DNA of 64,000 nt from Clostridiaceae bacterium (GTDB lineage Bacteria; Bacillota; Clostridia; Oscillospirales; Acutalibacteraceae), in NCBI GenBank assembly GCA_030530095.1, contig JAUMVO010000002.1, forward strand, positions 62,001-126,000, read 5' to 3'. Made by a program: the position numbers and the translations under genes. Below the pieces are notes generated by a model. The model was not told the DNA's origin. It ran no database searches and was given only the letters and a program-made list of their open reading frames with translations. Of this stretch, positions 43,778 to 52,380 are shown piece after piece. Within the stretch, counting starts at the first letter, position 1. Each line of letters opens with the position of its first letter.

Positions 43778-44647
43778 TCACCTCGCAAGTATAGAAGAAA
43801 GGTTTTCCATTATTTTGCCCGCAACCTCGGGCTTATTCATAGTGTAGATATGAATATTGGTAACGCCGTTTGAAATAAGGTCTATAATCTGCTCGGTGGC
43901 GTATGCGATACCCGCCTGCTTGAGCGCTTCGGGGTTGTCGCTGAACTTATCAAGCATTACACGCAGTCTTGACGGCATGGTTGCGCCCGAAAGCTCGCAG
44001 CTTCTGATAATCTGCTTTGAGTTGATAACGGGCATAATACCCGCAACGACGGGAACGTCAATTCCGACCTTAAGCGCTCTGTAAAGGAAGCTGTAAAGCG
44101 CGTTGTTATCAAAGAACATCTGGGTAACAAGGTACTGAGCGCCGCAATCAACCTTGTGCTTGAGGTTCATCAAATCAATGTGCGCGTTCTTAGCTTCAAC
44201 GTGGCACTCCGGATAGCATGCCGCGCCTATTGAAAAGCCGCCGAAGGCAACTATTCTTTCAATAAGCTCGCTTGCGTATTTGTAATACTCGTAGTTGTCG
44301 GGGTCGAAGCTGTCGGTAAGGTCGCCGCGAAGCGCAAGTATATTGTGAATTTTTCTGCGCTGAAGGTCTGTCAGAATACCGTCTATTTCGTTTTTGGTTG
44401 ACGATGCGCAGGTAAGATGCGCAACCGAAGGAACGCCGAGCTCGTCCTGAATGAATGAAACGATTGCAGGTGTATTTTTTGAAGTGCCGCCGCCCGCACC
44501 GTAGGTTACACTGATATAATCAGGCGAAAACGCGGTAAGTTCCTTAACCGCTTGCTTTACCGGCTCAAACGGCATATTGTTCTTCGGCGGAAAGACCTCG
44601 AACGAAGCCGTAACTTCTTTGTTTTTCATCATTTCGGTAATATACAA
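43778..44647 (-). CDS. metF: Methylenetetrahydrofolate reductase
   Basis: The 289-residue protein is a MetF-type TIM barrel: FEVFPPK near 17-23, SVTYGAGG, THLTC-like VAHLTCAS, ALRGD, and QMFFDN with the conserved residues for FAD and folate. It reduces methylene-THF to methyl-THF for methionine synthesis. It starts at TTG with GGGGTGA upstream; the next in-frame ATG is five codons on. A predicted promoter (TTGTAA, 17 bases, TAGAAT) lies close upstream. It heads the operon with DUF5685 and the J-like gene. Confidence 0.93.
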   Translation of the reverse strand: MYITEMMKNKEVTASFEVFPPKNNMPFEPVKQAVKELTAFSPDYISVTYGAGGGTSKNTPAIVSFIQDELGVPSVAHLTCASSTKNEIDGILTDLQRRKIHNILALRGDLTDSFDPDNYEYYKYASELIERIVAFGGFSIGAACYPECHVEAKNAHIDLMNLKHKVDCGAQYLVTQMFFDNNALYSFLYRALKVGIDVPVVAGIMPVINSKQIIRSCELSGATMPSRLRVMLDKFSDNPEALKQAGIAYATEQIIDLISNGVTNIHIYTMNKPEVAGKIMENLSSILAR

Positions 44648-44734
44648 AAAATCACCCCATTTGTCATCAATTCTATCACAAGTTGTATTTTATTACAACA
44701 AATCGCGCTCCAAATTATCGGCCGAAAATGTTAA

Positions 44735-44763
44735 TTTACATTTTGTTAACATTTCTATATAAT
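44735..44763 (+). promoter_or_regulatory. Predicted distal promoter of the zinc-ribbon gene
   Basis: TTTACA (44735-44740), 17-base spacer, perfect TATAAT (44758-44763). Confidence 0.55.
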
Positions 44764-44792
44764 GTGTTTTTCCAAAAATCAGCCCATACATA

Positions 44793-44822
44793 TTGACAAA
44801 ATACGCAAAAAAGTAATAGAAT
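44793..44822 (+). promoter_or_regulatory. Predicted proximal promoter of the zinc-ribbon gene
   Basis: Perfect TTGACA (44793-44798), 18-base spacer, TAGAAT (44817-44822), 46 bases before the start codon. Confidence 0.6.
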
Positions 44823-44868
44823 TATACTGTTCAGAAGAACAAAACCATTTTTGAAAGGATACTTCACT

Positions 44869-45384
44869 ATGAAAACTTGTCCTATTTGTAATGCTCAGGT
44901 TCCGGATGACGCAACGTTCTGCACCGTCTGCGGCGCTGCTCTTGCCGCCCCCGAGGCTGCTCCGGAGGCACCTGCTGCTCCCGCCGCTCCTGTTTACTCG
45001 GCACCTGCAGGCGCATACGCACCCGTTCCCGTTGTTGATCCCTTTGATCACACGGCTGAATTTGACGCGCAGGATATCTCAGACAACAAGTGCTACGCAA
45101 TGCTCGTTTATCTTATGAGCGTTGTAGGCATCATCATCGCCCTGCTTGCAAGCAAGGATTCACCCTACCTTAAGTTCCACATCCGTCAGGCAATCAAGTT
45201 CGAGGTTGTTACGATTCTTCTCGCAATCATCACCTCTGTTCTCTGCTGGACGATTATCGTTCCCATTGCAGGCGGCGTTTGCCTTACAATAGTTATGGTT
45301 CTTAAGATAATCTGCTTCTTCCAGATTTGCAAGGGCGAAGCTAAAGAGCCGGCTATCATCCGTAATCTCAAGTTTCTCAAATAA
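44869..45384 (+). CDS. Zinc-ribbon membrane protein (DUF4870-like)
   Basis: The 171-residue protein begins with a zinc ribbon (C4, C7, C18, C21: CPIC and CTVC), then a low-complexity Ala/Pro/Glu stretch (23-55), and three to four membrane helices with KFHIRQAIKFE before the third, which matches the DUF4870/Tic20-like family. The role is unknown. The ATG at 44869 has GAAAGGA upstream. Two possible promoters precede it. Confidence 0.82.
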   Translation: MKTCPICNAQVPDDATFCTVCGAALAAPEAAPEAPAAPAAPVYSAPAGAYAPVPVVDPFDHTAEFDAQDISDNKCYAMLVYLMSVVGIIIALLASKDSPYLKFHIRQAIKFEVVTILLAIITSVLCWTIIVPIAGGVCLTIVMVLKIICFFQICKGEAKEPAIIRNLKFLK

Positions 45385-45401
45385 TATTTTGAAGACAGAA
45401 A

Positions 45402-45429
45402 AAGCTCTCTGACAAAAATCAGAGAGCTT
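45402..45429. terminator. Bidirectional terminator between the zinc-ribbon gene and dinB
   Basis: 11-bp stem AAGCTCTCTGA/TCAGAGAGCTT with a short loop and T-runs either side, between convergent genes. Confidence 0.85.
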
Positions 45430-45434
45430 CTTTT

Positions 45435-46679
45435 TTACATACACATTATCATACCCGTCGGCATTTTTATACCCTTTGAGCGTTCGGGCGAAAGCGAGTC
45501 AAGATTTATAAGGCACGCTTTTTTTATTGCCTTTTCGCCGAAGCGTTCGCGCAGTCTGTCCGAAACCTCGTCAATTCTTTCAAGTCTCTCTACATAGCTT
45601 CGTTTTGAAAACAGATCGAGCTGCTCCGGCATACACGAAGGAACGAGATTTATAGCCCGAAGCGTTACCGAGCGTATATTCCTTTCCCATTCATATTGGC
45701 TGACGAAAAGCTTATACGCAGTTTTTGCAATATAGGTTTCACTTTGGGTAGCCAGCGGAAGTCTGCACTGCCATTCCTTGAATTTAAGCTCGCAATCGCG
45801 TATGCACAGCGACACCCCGCAGGCTGACAGCATATTTTTACGCAGCTTGTGTCCTATGTCGTATGCAAGCTCCAGAAGCACGTGAAGCACGTCGTCGCTG
45901 TCAACAAGATCGCGGCGCGTAGTCATACCGTGACCTATGCTCTTTATCGGACTTTGCCAGTTCATATTGCATACGGGAGAGCAGTCGTAACCGTTGGCAT
46001 AACGCCAGATAAGCAGCCCGTGGGATTTGAGTATTTTGTACAGAAATCCGGGATCTGTATTTGCAAGCTGACCGATGGTCTGAATTCCGTAGTGTTCAAG
46101 CTTTGCCGAAGTCGCCCTGCCCACGCCCATAATATCGCTCGCAGGAAGGCGCCAGATTTTATCTCTGAAATTATCGCGGCTTATAAGCGTGACTGCATCG
46201 GGCTTTTTCATATCCGAGCCGAGCTTCGCAAAAATCTTGTTGAACGAAACGCCGACGGAAACGGTAAGTCCCAGCTCCCGCTTTACGGATTCCTTGATTT
46301 TATAGGCTATTTCCCTGCCGTTGCCGAAAAGCTCTGTGCTCGCGGTAACGTCAAGCCAGCACTCGTCCATACCGAAGGGCTCAATCAGGTCGGTATAACG
46401 CTCGTATATTGAGCGCACAAACCGTGAATACCTGATATAATTATCAAACCGCGGCTCCACGGAAATGAGCATGGGGCATTTACGAAACGCTTCCACAACC
46501 GTTTCGCCCGTCTGTATGCCGTACGCCTTTGCCTCATAATTCTTGGCAAGCACTATGCCGTGCCGCTCCTCAATACTGCCGCATACCGCTACGGGTTTGC
46601 CGCGAAGCGTCGGGTCGAGCATGCACTCAACCGAAGCGTAAAAATTATTCAGATCGCTGTGAAGAATTATTCTGTCCAT
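45435..46679 (-). CDS. dinB: DNA polymerase IV (Y family)
   Basis: The 414-residue protein has the Y-family motifs: DLNNFYASVE at 9-18 with a catalytic Asp, GMDECWLDVT near 103-112 with the other two acidic residues, a helix-hairpin-helix (LPASDIMGVG), and the little-finger domain. The C-terminus ends in hydrophobic residues rather than a clear beta-clamp peptide; QLDLFS near 365 fits one. It copies past DNA lesions. It has its own promoter with a LexA box, so it is part of the SOS response. The ribosome site AGGTG lies inside a palindrome. Confidence 0.95.
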   Translation of the reverse strand: MDRIILHSDLNNFYASVECMLDPTLRGKPVAVCGSIEERHGIVLAKNYEAKAYGIQTGETVVEAFRKCPMLISVEPRFDNYIRYSRFVRSIYERYTDLIEPFGMDECWLDVTASTELFGNGREIAYKIKESVKRELGLTVSVGVSFNKIFAKLGSDMKKPDAVTLISRDNFRDKIWRLPASDIMGVGRATSAKLEHYGIQTIGQLANTDPGFLYKILKSHGLLIWRYANGYDCSPVCNMNWQSPIKSIGHGMTTRRDLVDSDDVLHVLLELAYDIGHKLRKNMLSACGVSLCIRDCELKFKEWQCRLPLATQSETYIAKTAYKLFVSQYEWERNIRSVTLRAINLVPSCMPEQLDLFSKRSYVERLERIDEVSDRLRERFGEKAIKKACLINLDSLSPERSKGIKMPTGMIMCM

Positions 46680-46682
46680 AAA

Positions 46683-46714
46683 TTCACCTACCGAACAAAT
46701 GTTCGGTAGGTGAA
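46683..46714 (-). promoter_or_regulatory. LexA box within a 32-bp palindrome, covering the dinB ribosome site
   Basis: Two perfect 15-base arms flank a 2-base centre. The core at 46692-46705, CGAACAAATGTTCG, matches the Gram-positive LexA/DinR box CGAAC-N4-GTTCG. The arm nearest dinB carries AGGTGA, the ribosome site, 5 bases before the ATG. The far arm touches the -10 box. Confidence 0.92.
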
Positions 46715-46743
46715 TTATATAACTCCTTTTCCCCTTTTGTCAA
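46714..46743 (-). promoter_or_regulatory. Promoter of dinB
   Basis: Minus-strand perfect TTGACA (46738-46743), 18-base spacer, perfect TATAAT (46714-46719). The LexA palindrome starts at the last base of the -10 box, so repressor would block polymerase. Confidence 0.88.
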
Positions 46744-46765
46744 TAGTAAAAAATGCCAAAAATAA

Positions 46766-46795
46766 CAGCTGCGTACCGTTAAAAGTACGCAGCTG
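46766..46795 (-). terminator. Terminator after the esterase gene
   Basis: Perfect 11-bp stem CAGCTGCGTAC/GTACGCAGCTG with an 8-base loop and a T-rich tail on the minus strand. Confidence 0.85.
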
Positions 46796-46805
46796 CGGAT
46801 ATATC

Positions 46806-47693
46806 TTATTTATTTGCCTTCAGATATTTCAGCATATCGTTGTTAACCTCGTCGGATACGGGTGAAAACGGATCGGTTATGCAGAAAACGTGCTGAAGCT
46901 TCTTGTCGGGAAGGTATTTAAGCTTACACTTAACTCCTGCGTCCTCAAGGTCCTCATAGGCCTTAAAGGTTGCATTTTTCGCAGGCATATCACCGCCGCA
47001 GGTAATGAGATATGTGGGCGGCATTTCTCCGAGACGCAGCGCCTTGTCAAGATTGACGTATTTTGCGTATTTTCTGGATTTGAAATCCTTGCCCAAAATC
47101 TGTCTGGTGTAAACACCCACCGTACCGCTGATATCAAGATAGCAGACAGGACACGTCAGGCAAACGCCTCTTATTTTAAGCGCGGGCGAAACGGTGTCGT
47201 AAGCTTCGCGAAGCTCGGCAGAATTATTCAGAAGCGTTGAAAACGCCGCTAAAAAGCCGCCCGCAGAGTCGCCCGTAACATAAAGCTCGTTAAGGTCGCC
47301 GAAATAATCCTTGGCATTCTTTTTAATCCACTGAAAAGCGAGCATGCAGTCCTGAAGCTGAGTGCCGACGTCCTTTTCGGGTACAAGGTGATAGTTTATG
47401 CTGAAAACACAGTGTCCCTTGGAGGCGAGCATCATATTGTAGTACTTGTTAATTCTCTTTGTGCCGTACATCCAGCCGCCGCCGTGAATATCAATTATAA
47501 CCGGCAAAGGCCTGTCGGCGTTTTCGGGATAGTAAACGTCAAGCTGATGCTGCCATTTTCCGTCGTCAACGTACTGTAAATCAGATACGACCTTAACGCC
47601 CTCGGGAGGCGTCTGGGAATCAATACGCTTCCGGTCGTTGCCCTCGACAAAGGTTGACCAGAATTTGCCGAACAAAGGCATTAAATTAATCAT
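46806..47693 (-). CDS. Alpha/beta hydrolase, HSL-type esterase
   Basis: The 295-residue protein has the oxyanion-hole motif HGGGW near 71 and the nucleophile elbow GDSAGG near 149, the pair that defines hormone-sensitive-lipase-type esterases. A C-terminal His (QHVFCI) completes the triad. It has no signal peptide, so it acts inside the cell, perhaps removing acetyl or acyl groups from sugars, given that galM lies 14 bases upstream in the same operon. GGGGGAGAGG precedes the ATG. Confidence 0.88.
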   Translation of the reverse strand: MINLMPLFGKFWSTFVEGNDRKRIDSQTPPEGVKVVSDLQYVDDGKWQHQLDVYYPENADRPLPVIIDIHGGGWMYGTKRINKYYNMMLASKGHCVFSINYHLVPEKDVGTQLQDCMLAFQWIKKNAKDYFGDLNELYVTGDSAGGFLAAFSTLLNNSAELREAYDTVSPALKIRGVCLTCPVCYLDISGTVGVYTRQILGKDFKSRKYAKYVNLDKALRLGEMPPTYLITCGGDMPAKNATFKAYEDLEDAGVKCKLKYLPDKKLQHVFCITDPFSPVSDEVNNDMLKYLKANK

Positions 47694-47707
47694 AAGACCT
47701 CTCCCCC

Positions 47708-48757
47708 TTATTTAGCAGAAAACTTGTAAATGCTGGTTGAAACAAACGGTATTTCGGGTGTAAAGATGTTCTGAATGAACTCGGGATGATTTGCCGCGTC
47801 AGGGAAATACTGAGTTTCAAGACAGAAACCGGTTCTGTGATTAAGCGGAAGTCCCGCCTTGCCGATCTGAGTGCCGTTCATAAAGTTTCCGATATAGAAC
47901 TGAACGCCGGGTAAATCCGTGAAGCACTCCATAACTCTGCCGCTCTTGTCGCCTCTGACTTCGCCGTATTTACGCAGTGTGCCGTCATAGCCGGCGATTT
48001 GGAAATTGTGGTCATATCCCCTGCCGATTTTAAGTTGAACGTCATCTGCCTCGACATCTTTTCCTATTGTTTTCGGTGTGCGGAAATCAAACACGGTGCC
48101 CTCAACGCTTCTTATCTCACCCGTGGGAATTGCGCGTTCGTCGGTCGGCGTATAGGCGTCGCATAAAAGCTGAACCTTGTGACCGAGTATGCTGCCGCTG
48201 TCAAAACCGTTAAGATTGAAATAGGCGTGATTTGTGACATTGAGCGGACATTTCTCGGTAGGAACGCAAGTGTACTTGATTATAACCTCATTATCCTCGG
48301 TAAAGGTAAAGGCTACCTTATTATCGACCTCGCCGGGAAATCCCTCTGCGCCGTCGGGACTGTAATAACGGAACTGGACCGTGTCAAGTCCCCTTACCAT
48401 GTGATCCCAGACAGCGTTTTCATACTCATGATTGGAATGAAGAGTAATGTCGTTGTTGACGTTTTTGGTAATAGCATAATGCTTGCCGTCAATCGTTATT
48501 CCGCACGAATCTATACGGTTGGCGACTCTGCCTACCGTTCTGCCCTGGGAATCGGTGCACAGCTCCTGTCCCTCCATTGTGTCAAAGCCGACAAGCACGT
48601 CTGCGAATTTGCCGTCACTGTCGGGCACGACAATTTTGTTTAGTGTTGCGCCGTAGTTCAGAAGCTCGATATAAGCACCCGAGCTGTTCTCGATTACAAA
48701 AGAATAGACTTCTTTTCCGTCCTTTGTTGTGCCGTAAAGACTTTTTGTAATTTTCAT
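47708..48757 (-). CDS. galM: Aldose 1-epimerase (mutarotase)
   Basis: The 349-residue protein has the GalM pattern: the N-terminal NYGATLNKIVVPD, the substrate-binding GRVANRI region, the catalytic His in NVTNHAYFNL, and YDHNFQ, with the C-terminal Glu in CLETQYFPDA. It interconverts alpha and beta anomers of galactose or glucose and fits the galactosidase genes nearby. It is transcribed from its own promoter and leads into the esterase gene. Confidence 0.95.
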   Translation of the reverse strand: MKITKSLYGTTKDGKEVYSFVIENSSGAYIELLNYGATLNKIVVPDSDGKFADVLVGFDTMEGQELCTDSQGRTVGRVANRIDSCGITIDGKHYAITKNVNNDITLHSNHEYENAVWDHMVRGLDTVQFRYYSPDGAEGFPGEVDNKVAFTFTEDNEVIIKYTCVPTEKCPLNVTNHAYFNLNGFDSGSILGHKVQLLCDAYTPTDERAIPTGEIRSVEGTVFDFRTPKTIGKDVEADDVQLKIGRGYDHNFQIAGYDGTLRKYGEVRGDKSGRVMECFTDLPGVQFYIGNFMNGTQIGKAGLPLNHRTGFCLETQYFPDAANHPEFIQNIFTPEIPFVSTSIYKFSAK

Positions 48758-48784
48758 ATAAATACCGCCCCTTTCAATAAATCA

Positions 48785-48813
48785 AGTATATATTTTCAAT
48801 TTCATATTGTCAA
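48785..48813 (-). promoter_or_regulatory. Promoter of galM
   Basis: Minus-strand perfect TTGACA (48808-48813), 17-base spacer, TATACT (48785-48790). It is back to back with the FHA operon promoter. Confidence 0.75.
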
Positions 48814-48832
48814 TAATTGAGCGTCGGTTTTA

Positions 48833-48861
48833 TTGACTTTTAATAAGATAAAATGTATTAT
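48833..48861 (+). promoter_or_regulatory. Promoter of the FHA-RodA-PBP operon
   Basis: TTGACT (48833-48838), 17-base spacer, TATTAT (48856-48861), 33 bases before the start codon. Confidence 0.75.
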
Positions 48862-48893
48862 ATAGAGAGTTAATTTATGAAAGGAGAAAAGCT

Positions 48894-49628
48894 ATGGAAG
48901 CATTTTTGGGTCAGTTTGATTATTTCGTACGCTACGTATTCGCGGCAGTTGCCGTCGTGATACTGCTTCGCTGCGTCTTTTCTCTTTTCAGATCAAGGCC
49001 GAGACGCGAGGCTATGGCTACGCTTATTAACCTCGCAGACGACAGTAAAATCACAATTGAGAATTGGGAAACATCCATCGGCAGAAGCCGCGCGTGTGAT
49101 ATTGCCTTAAAGGACTATACCACCGTTTCACGTTTTCACGCTGTACTTGCCTTGCGCAAGGGCGGCTGGTACATCTTTGACACGGATTCGAAAACGGGCG
49201 TTTACGTAAACGGCAAGCAGATAAGTCATGCCGCCGCACTTAAGGACGGCGACACCGTTTCCTTCGGCAACGCGGTTATGAAGTTCAAATCCAACGGTTA
49301 CGGCGCCGGCGCAAAGCAGACCAAATCCAAAAAGAACACCGACTATACCAACGCGACAAGACTTGTCAACCTAAAAGATAAGAGCGCTTATTATCTGAGC
49401 GGCAGCTGTCTTATCGGCAGGGATAAGAACTGTAATATCTGTCTGCCCGTTGAGACTGTTTCGCGCGAGCACGCGGAAATCTATCTCACACGCGACGGAT
49501 GGATGGTTGCCGACCTCAATTCACATAACGGAACCTATCTCAACGGAGAAATGGTATTTGACGCATTCCCGCTGTATGACGGCGATATTATCGAAATCGG
49601 CGCGTACAGATTTATGTTCAGAGAATAA
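48894..49628 (+). CDS. Membrane protein with two FHA domains
   Basis: The 244-residue protein has one N-terminal membrane helix (about 12-32) and two phosphothreonine-binding FHA domains, at about 42-130 (SIGRSRACDIAL, SRFHAVL, TGVYVNGKQI) and 160-240 (LIGRDKNCNICL, SREHAEI, NGTYLNGEMV). All the residues that read phosphothreonine are present in both. It leads an operon with RodA/FtsW and a PBP2, an order known from actinobacteria, where FHA proteins recruit phosphorylated partners to the cell-wall machinery. No Ser/Thr kinase or phosphatase gene lies in the window. Confidence 0.92.
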   Translation: MEAFLGQFDYFVRYVFAAVAVVILLRCVFSLFRSRPRREAMATLINLADDSKITIENWETSIGRSRACDIALKDYTTVSRFHAVLALRKGGWYIFDTDSKTGVYVNGKQISHAAALKDGDTVSFGNAVMKFKSNGYGAGAKQTKSKKNTDYTNATRLVNLKDKSAYYLSGSCLIGRDKNCNICLPVETVSREHAEIYLTRDGWMVADLNSHNGTYLNGEMVFDAFPLYDGDIIEIGAYRFMFRE

Positions 49629-49643
49629 GAAAGGAGGGTAACT

Positions 49644-50960
49644 GTGGCTGACAAAAAGCCGACGGCTAAGAAAAAGTACAAAAACGACAATTCAGACCGC
49701 AAAAAGAAAAGAAAATACAGCTACAGAAAGCCCGTAAACTGGTTCCTTCTGCTTATTCTCATAACTGTATTTCAGATATTCTGCGCGGCGCAGATTCTTC
49801 TTAACGGCTCAGAGGAGCTTGTGAAAAGCACGATTTATATCGTCTTCGGTGCTTATATTCTCGCCGAATGGATATATTTCACCGTATTTGCGGGCGTATT
49901 CCGCCGCAAGAGCTTCGAGGTTGAGCTTATAGCCTTCTTCCTTTCGGGAATTGGTCTTGCGCTGACGGCGAGCGTTTATCCCGACAAGGCGTACACCCAA
50001 CTTATCGCAATTTTCTTAGGTCTGGGAGTGTTTATAGTTTTGCTGAGTATTCTCAGCGACATCGACCTTGTTATCAAACTTCGTATTCCCGTTGCCGTAG
50101 CCTCAATAGGCGCGCTTGTTTTCACACTTATATTTGCAAGCGAAATCAACGGCGCGAGAAACTGGATTATAATAGGCAACAATCTGATGTCAATACAGAC
50201 CTCGGAGCTTATCAAAATTTCGTTTATCTTTGTCGGCGCCGCAACGCTTGAAAATTTACAGACTACAAAGAAGCTGACGAAATACATCATTTTCTCGGTA
50301 GCAGTAATCGGCTTGCTGTTTATAATGAAGGACTTCGGCACGGCGCTGATATTCTTCGTTACATTCATAGTTATTGCCTTCCTGCGCTCGGGAGATATAA
50401 AGACTATATTCTTGATCTGCGCAGGTGCGCTGATGGGCGGCGTAGGTATTATTACCTTCAAGCCATACGTTGCGAACCGTTTTTCGTCATACAGACACGT
50501 ATGGGAGCTTGCGGACGGCAAGGGTTATCAGCAGGTCCGTCTGCTCATATATTCCGTCAGCGGCGGTCTGTTCGGTTTGGGACTGGGCAACGGCAAGCTC
50601 CGCTACGTTTACGCGGCAACCGAGGACCTTGCGTTCGGTATGGTCTGCGAGGAATTCGGCATGATTATCGCGTTTACCGTTCTGCTGACATTTGTAGCGC
50701 TTGTAGTTTACAGCATACGCTATTCCGTAGCCGCTCGTTCGTCGTTCTATTCAATTGCGGCTTGCGCTGCCTCTACCCTGCTTCTTTTCCAGGCAGCACT
50801 GCACGTTTTCGGTGCAACGGATTTACTTCCGTGGACAGGCGTTACACTTCCGTTTATCAGCCGCGGCGGTTCGAGCATGATGTGCTGCTGGGGACTTGCA
50901 GCGCTTATAAAGGCAATCGACGTAAAGACCTACAAGCGCTACGATACAAATACCAAATAA
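49644..50960 (+). CDS. RodA/FtsW/SpoVE-family peptidoglycan glycosyltransferase
   Basis: The 438-residue protein has a very basic cytoplasmic start (1-30) and about eleven to twelve membrane helices. Family motifs are GARNWI, KDFGTAL and, near the end, LPFISRGGSS. It polymerises lipid II into glycan strands together with a class B PBP, encoded 12 bases downstream. The basic tail could interact with the FHA protein. It starts at GTG with GGAGG upstream. Whether it acts in elongation, division or sporulation is not clear. Confidence 0.93.
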   Translation: MADKKPTAKKKYKNDNSDRKKKRKYSYRKPVNWFLLLILITVFQIFCAAQILLNGSEELVKSTIYIVFGAYILAEWIYFTVFAGVFRRKSFEVELIAFFLSGIGLALTASVYPDKAYTQLIAIFLGLGVFIVLLSILSDIDLVIKLRIPVAVASIGALVFTLIFASEINGARNWIIIGNNLMSIQTSELIKISFIFVGAATLENLQTTKKLTKYIIFSVAVIGLLFIMKDFGTALIFFVTFIVIAFLRSGDIKTIFLICAGALMGGVGIITFKPYVANRFSSYRHVWELADGKGYQQVRLLIYSVSGGLFGLGLGNGKLRYVYAATEDLAFGMVCEEFGMIIAFTVLLTFVALVVYSIRYSVAARSSFYSIAACAASTLLLFQAALHVFGATDLLPWTGVTLPFISRGGSSMMCCWGLAALIKAIDVKTYKRYDTNTK

Positions 50961-50972
50961 AGGAGTGACAGT

Positions 50973-52370
50973 ATGAAAACCCTCTCACGCAGAGCATGGG
51001 TACTTTATCTGATGGCTCTCGCCTTCCTGGTAGGCGTGGGCATACTCCTCTATACCTTTGTCACAAATGCCGATTCGTGGGCAATGAAGCGCACAAACCG
51101 TCATATATACAATTCGGGCGTGCTCTCAACAGCGGGTACTATTACCGACGAGTCGGGTGCAATTCTTGCCCAGACGGTTGACGGAAAGCGCGTTTATAAC
51201 GATTCCAAGAACGTGCGGATTGCTACGCTTCACATAGTCGGCGACTCGCAGGGCTATATTGCTACGGGCGTTCAGACGGCATACAGCGACGTGCTGACGG
51301 GTTACGATCTCGTTAACGGAATTTACACACTTAAACAGTACGGCAAGGGCAGCGATATAAAGCTTACTGTCAATGCCGAACTCTGCACAACCGCCTATGA
51401 GGCGCTTGGCAAAAACAAGGGCACCGTCGGCGTTTACAATTACAAGACGGGCGAGCTTCTGTGCGTTGTTTCAAAGCCGAGCTACGATATCGCAAACAAG
51501 CCCACCTCCGATATCGCAAACGACACGACAGGTCAGTATGACGGCGTTTATCTCAACCGCTTCTTCTCAGGCGTTTACACACCGGGTTCGACTTTCAAGG
51601 TTATTACTGCGGCGTGCGCTATCGACAATATAGCCGATATCGACTCGAGAAACTTCAAATGCGAGGGTGAATATAAGGTCGGCGGCGATTCGGTCAAGTG
51701 TATGTCAAAGCACGGAACAGTTAATTTTGAGAAGGCTCTTAATCAGTCCTGCAACAGTGCGTTTGCCGAAATTGCGATTGAACTCGGTTCCGAGAAATTA
51801 ACAAATACCGTAAATCAGTTAGGCTTCGGTCAGACTTATTATTTAGGTAAGACAAGACTTGCGCGTAGTTCTTTTGACTTAACAGATGCGGCAACGGTCA
51901 ATATCGGTTGGGCGGGAATCGGTCAGTACACGACGAGAGTAAATCCCTGCCATATGCTTATGATAGTCGGAGCCATAGCCAACGGCGGCTCCCCTGTTCA
52001 ACCCTACTATATCAAATCAATAAACTCGCCTTCGGGCAATCAGACCTTCAAGCCGTCAACCGTGACGCTTGCGCCTATGTTCTCGGAAACTACGGCTGAC
52101 AGACTTCAGGGTATGCTTCGTTCAAACGTAGTCAATTACTACGGCGACGGCAAATTTCCAAATCTCAAAATGTGCGGTAAAACCGGTACTGCCGAGGTCA
52201 GCAACGAGGAAGGCGGCTTAAGTCCGCACGCATGGTTTATAGGCTACTCTCAGAGAGAGGATTTACCGCTCGCTATCGTTGTTGTAGTTGAAAACGGCGG
52301 CGGCGGAAGCTCGGTTGCAATTCCCGTGGCAAACAAAACAATGCAGAAAGCAGCAAAGCTGTTCGGATAA
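50973..52370 (+). CDS. Class B penicillin-binding protein (PBP2/PbpA type transpeptidase)
   Basis: The 465-residue protein has one N-terminal membrane helix (about 10-30), a short pedestal domain, and a transpeptidase domain with the active-site S206 in STFK, S259 in SCN and K403 in KTGT. It cross-links peptidoglycan outside the membrane. It is shorter than typical PBP2 and PBP3 (600-700) and similar to actinobacterial PbpA (about 490), which also lies beside FHA and RodA genes. It probably works with the RodA protein. Confidence 0.93.
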   Translation: MKTLSRRAWVLYLMALAFLVGVGILLYTFVTNADSWAMKRTNRHIYNSGVLSTAGTITDESGAILAQTVDGKRVYNDSKNVRIATLHIVGDSQGYIATGVQTAYSDVLTGYDLVNGIYTLKQYGKGSDIKLTVNAELCTTAYEALGKNKGTVGVYNYKTGELLCVVSKPSYDIANKPTSDIANDTTGQYDGVYLNRFFSGVYTPGSTFKVITAACAIDNIADIDSRNFKCEGEYKVGGDSVKCMSKHGTVNFEKALNQSCNSAFAEIAIELGSEKLTNTVNQLGFGQTYYLGKTRLARSSFDLTDAATVNIGWAGIGQYTTRVNPCHMLMIVGAIANGGSPVQPYYIKSINSPSGNQTFKPSTVTLAPMFSETTADRLQGMLRSNVVNYYGDGKFPNLKMCGKTGTAEVSNEEGGLSPHAWFIGYSQREDLPLAIVVVVENGGGGSSVAIPVANKTMQKAAKLFG

Positions 52371-52380
52371 GGAGAAAGAT

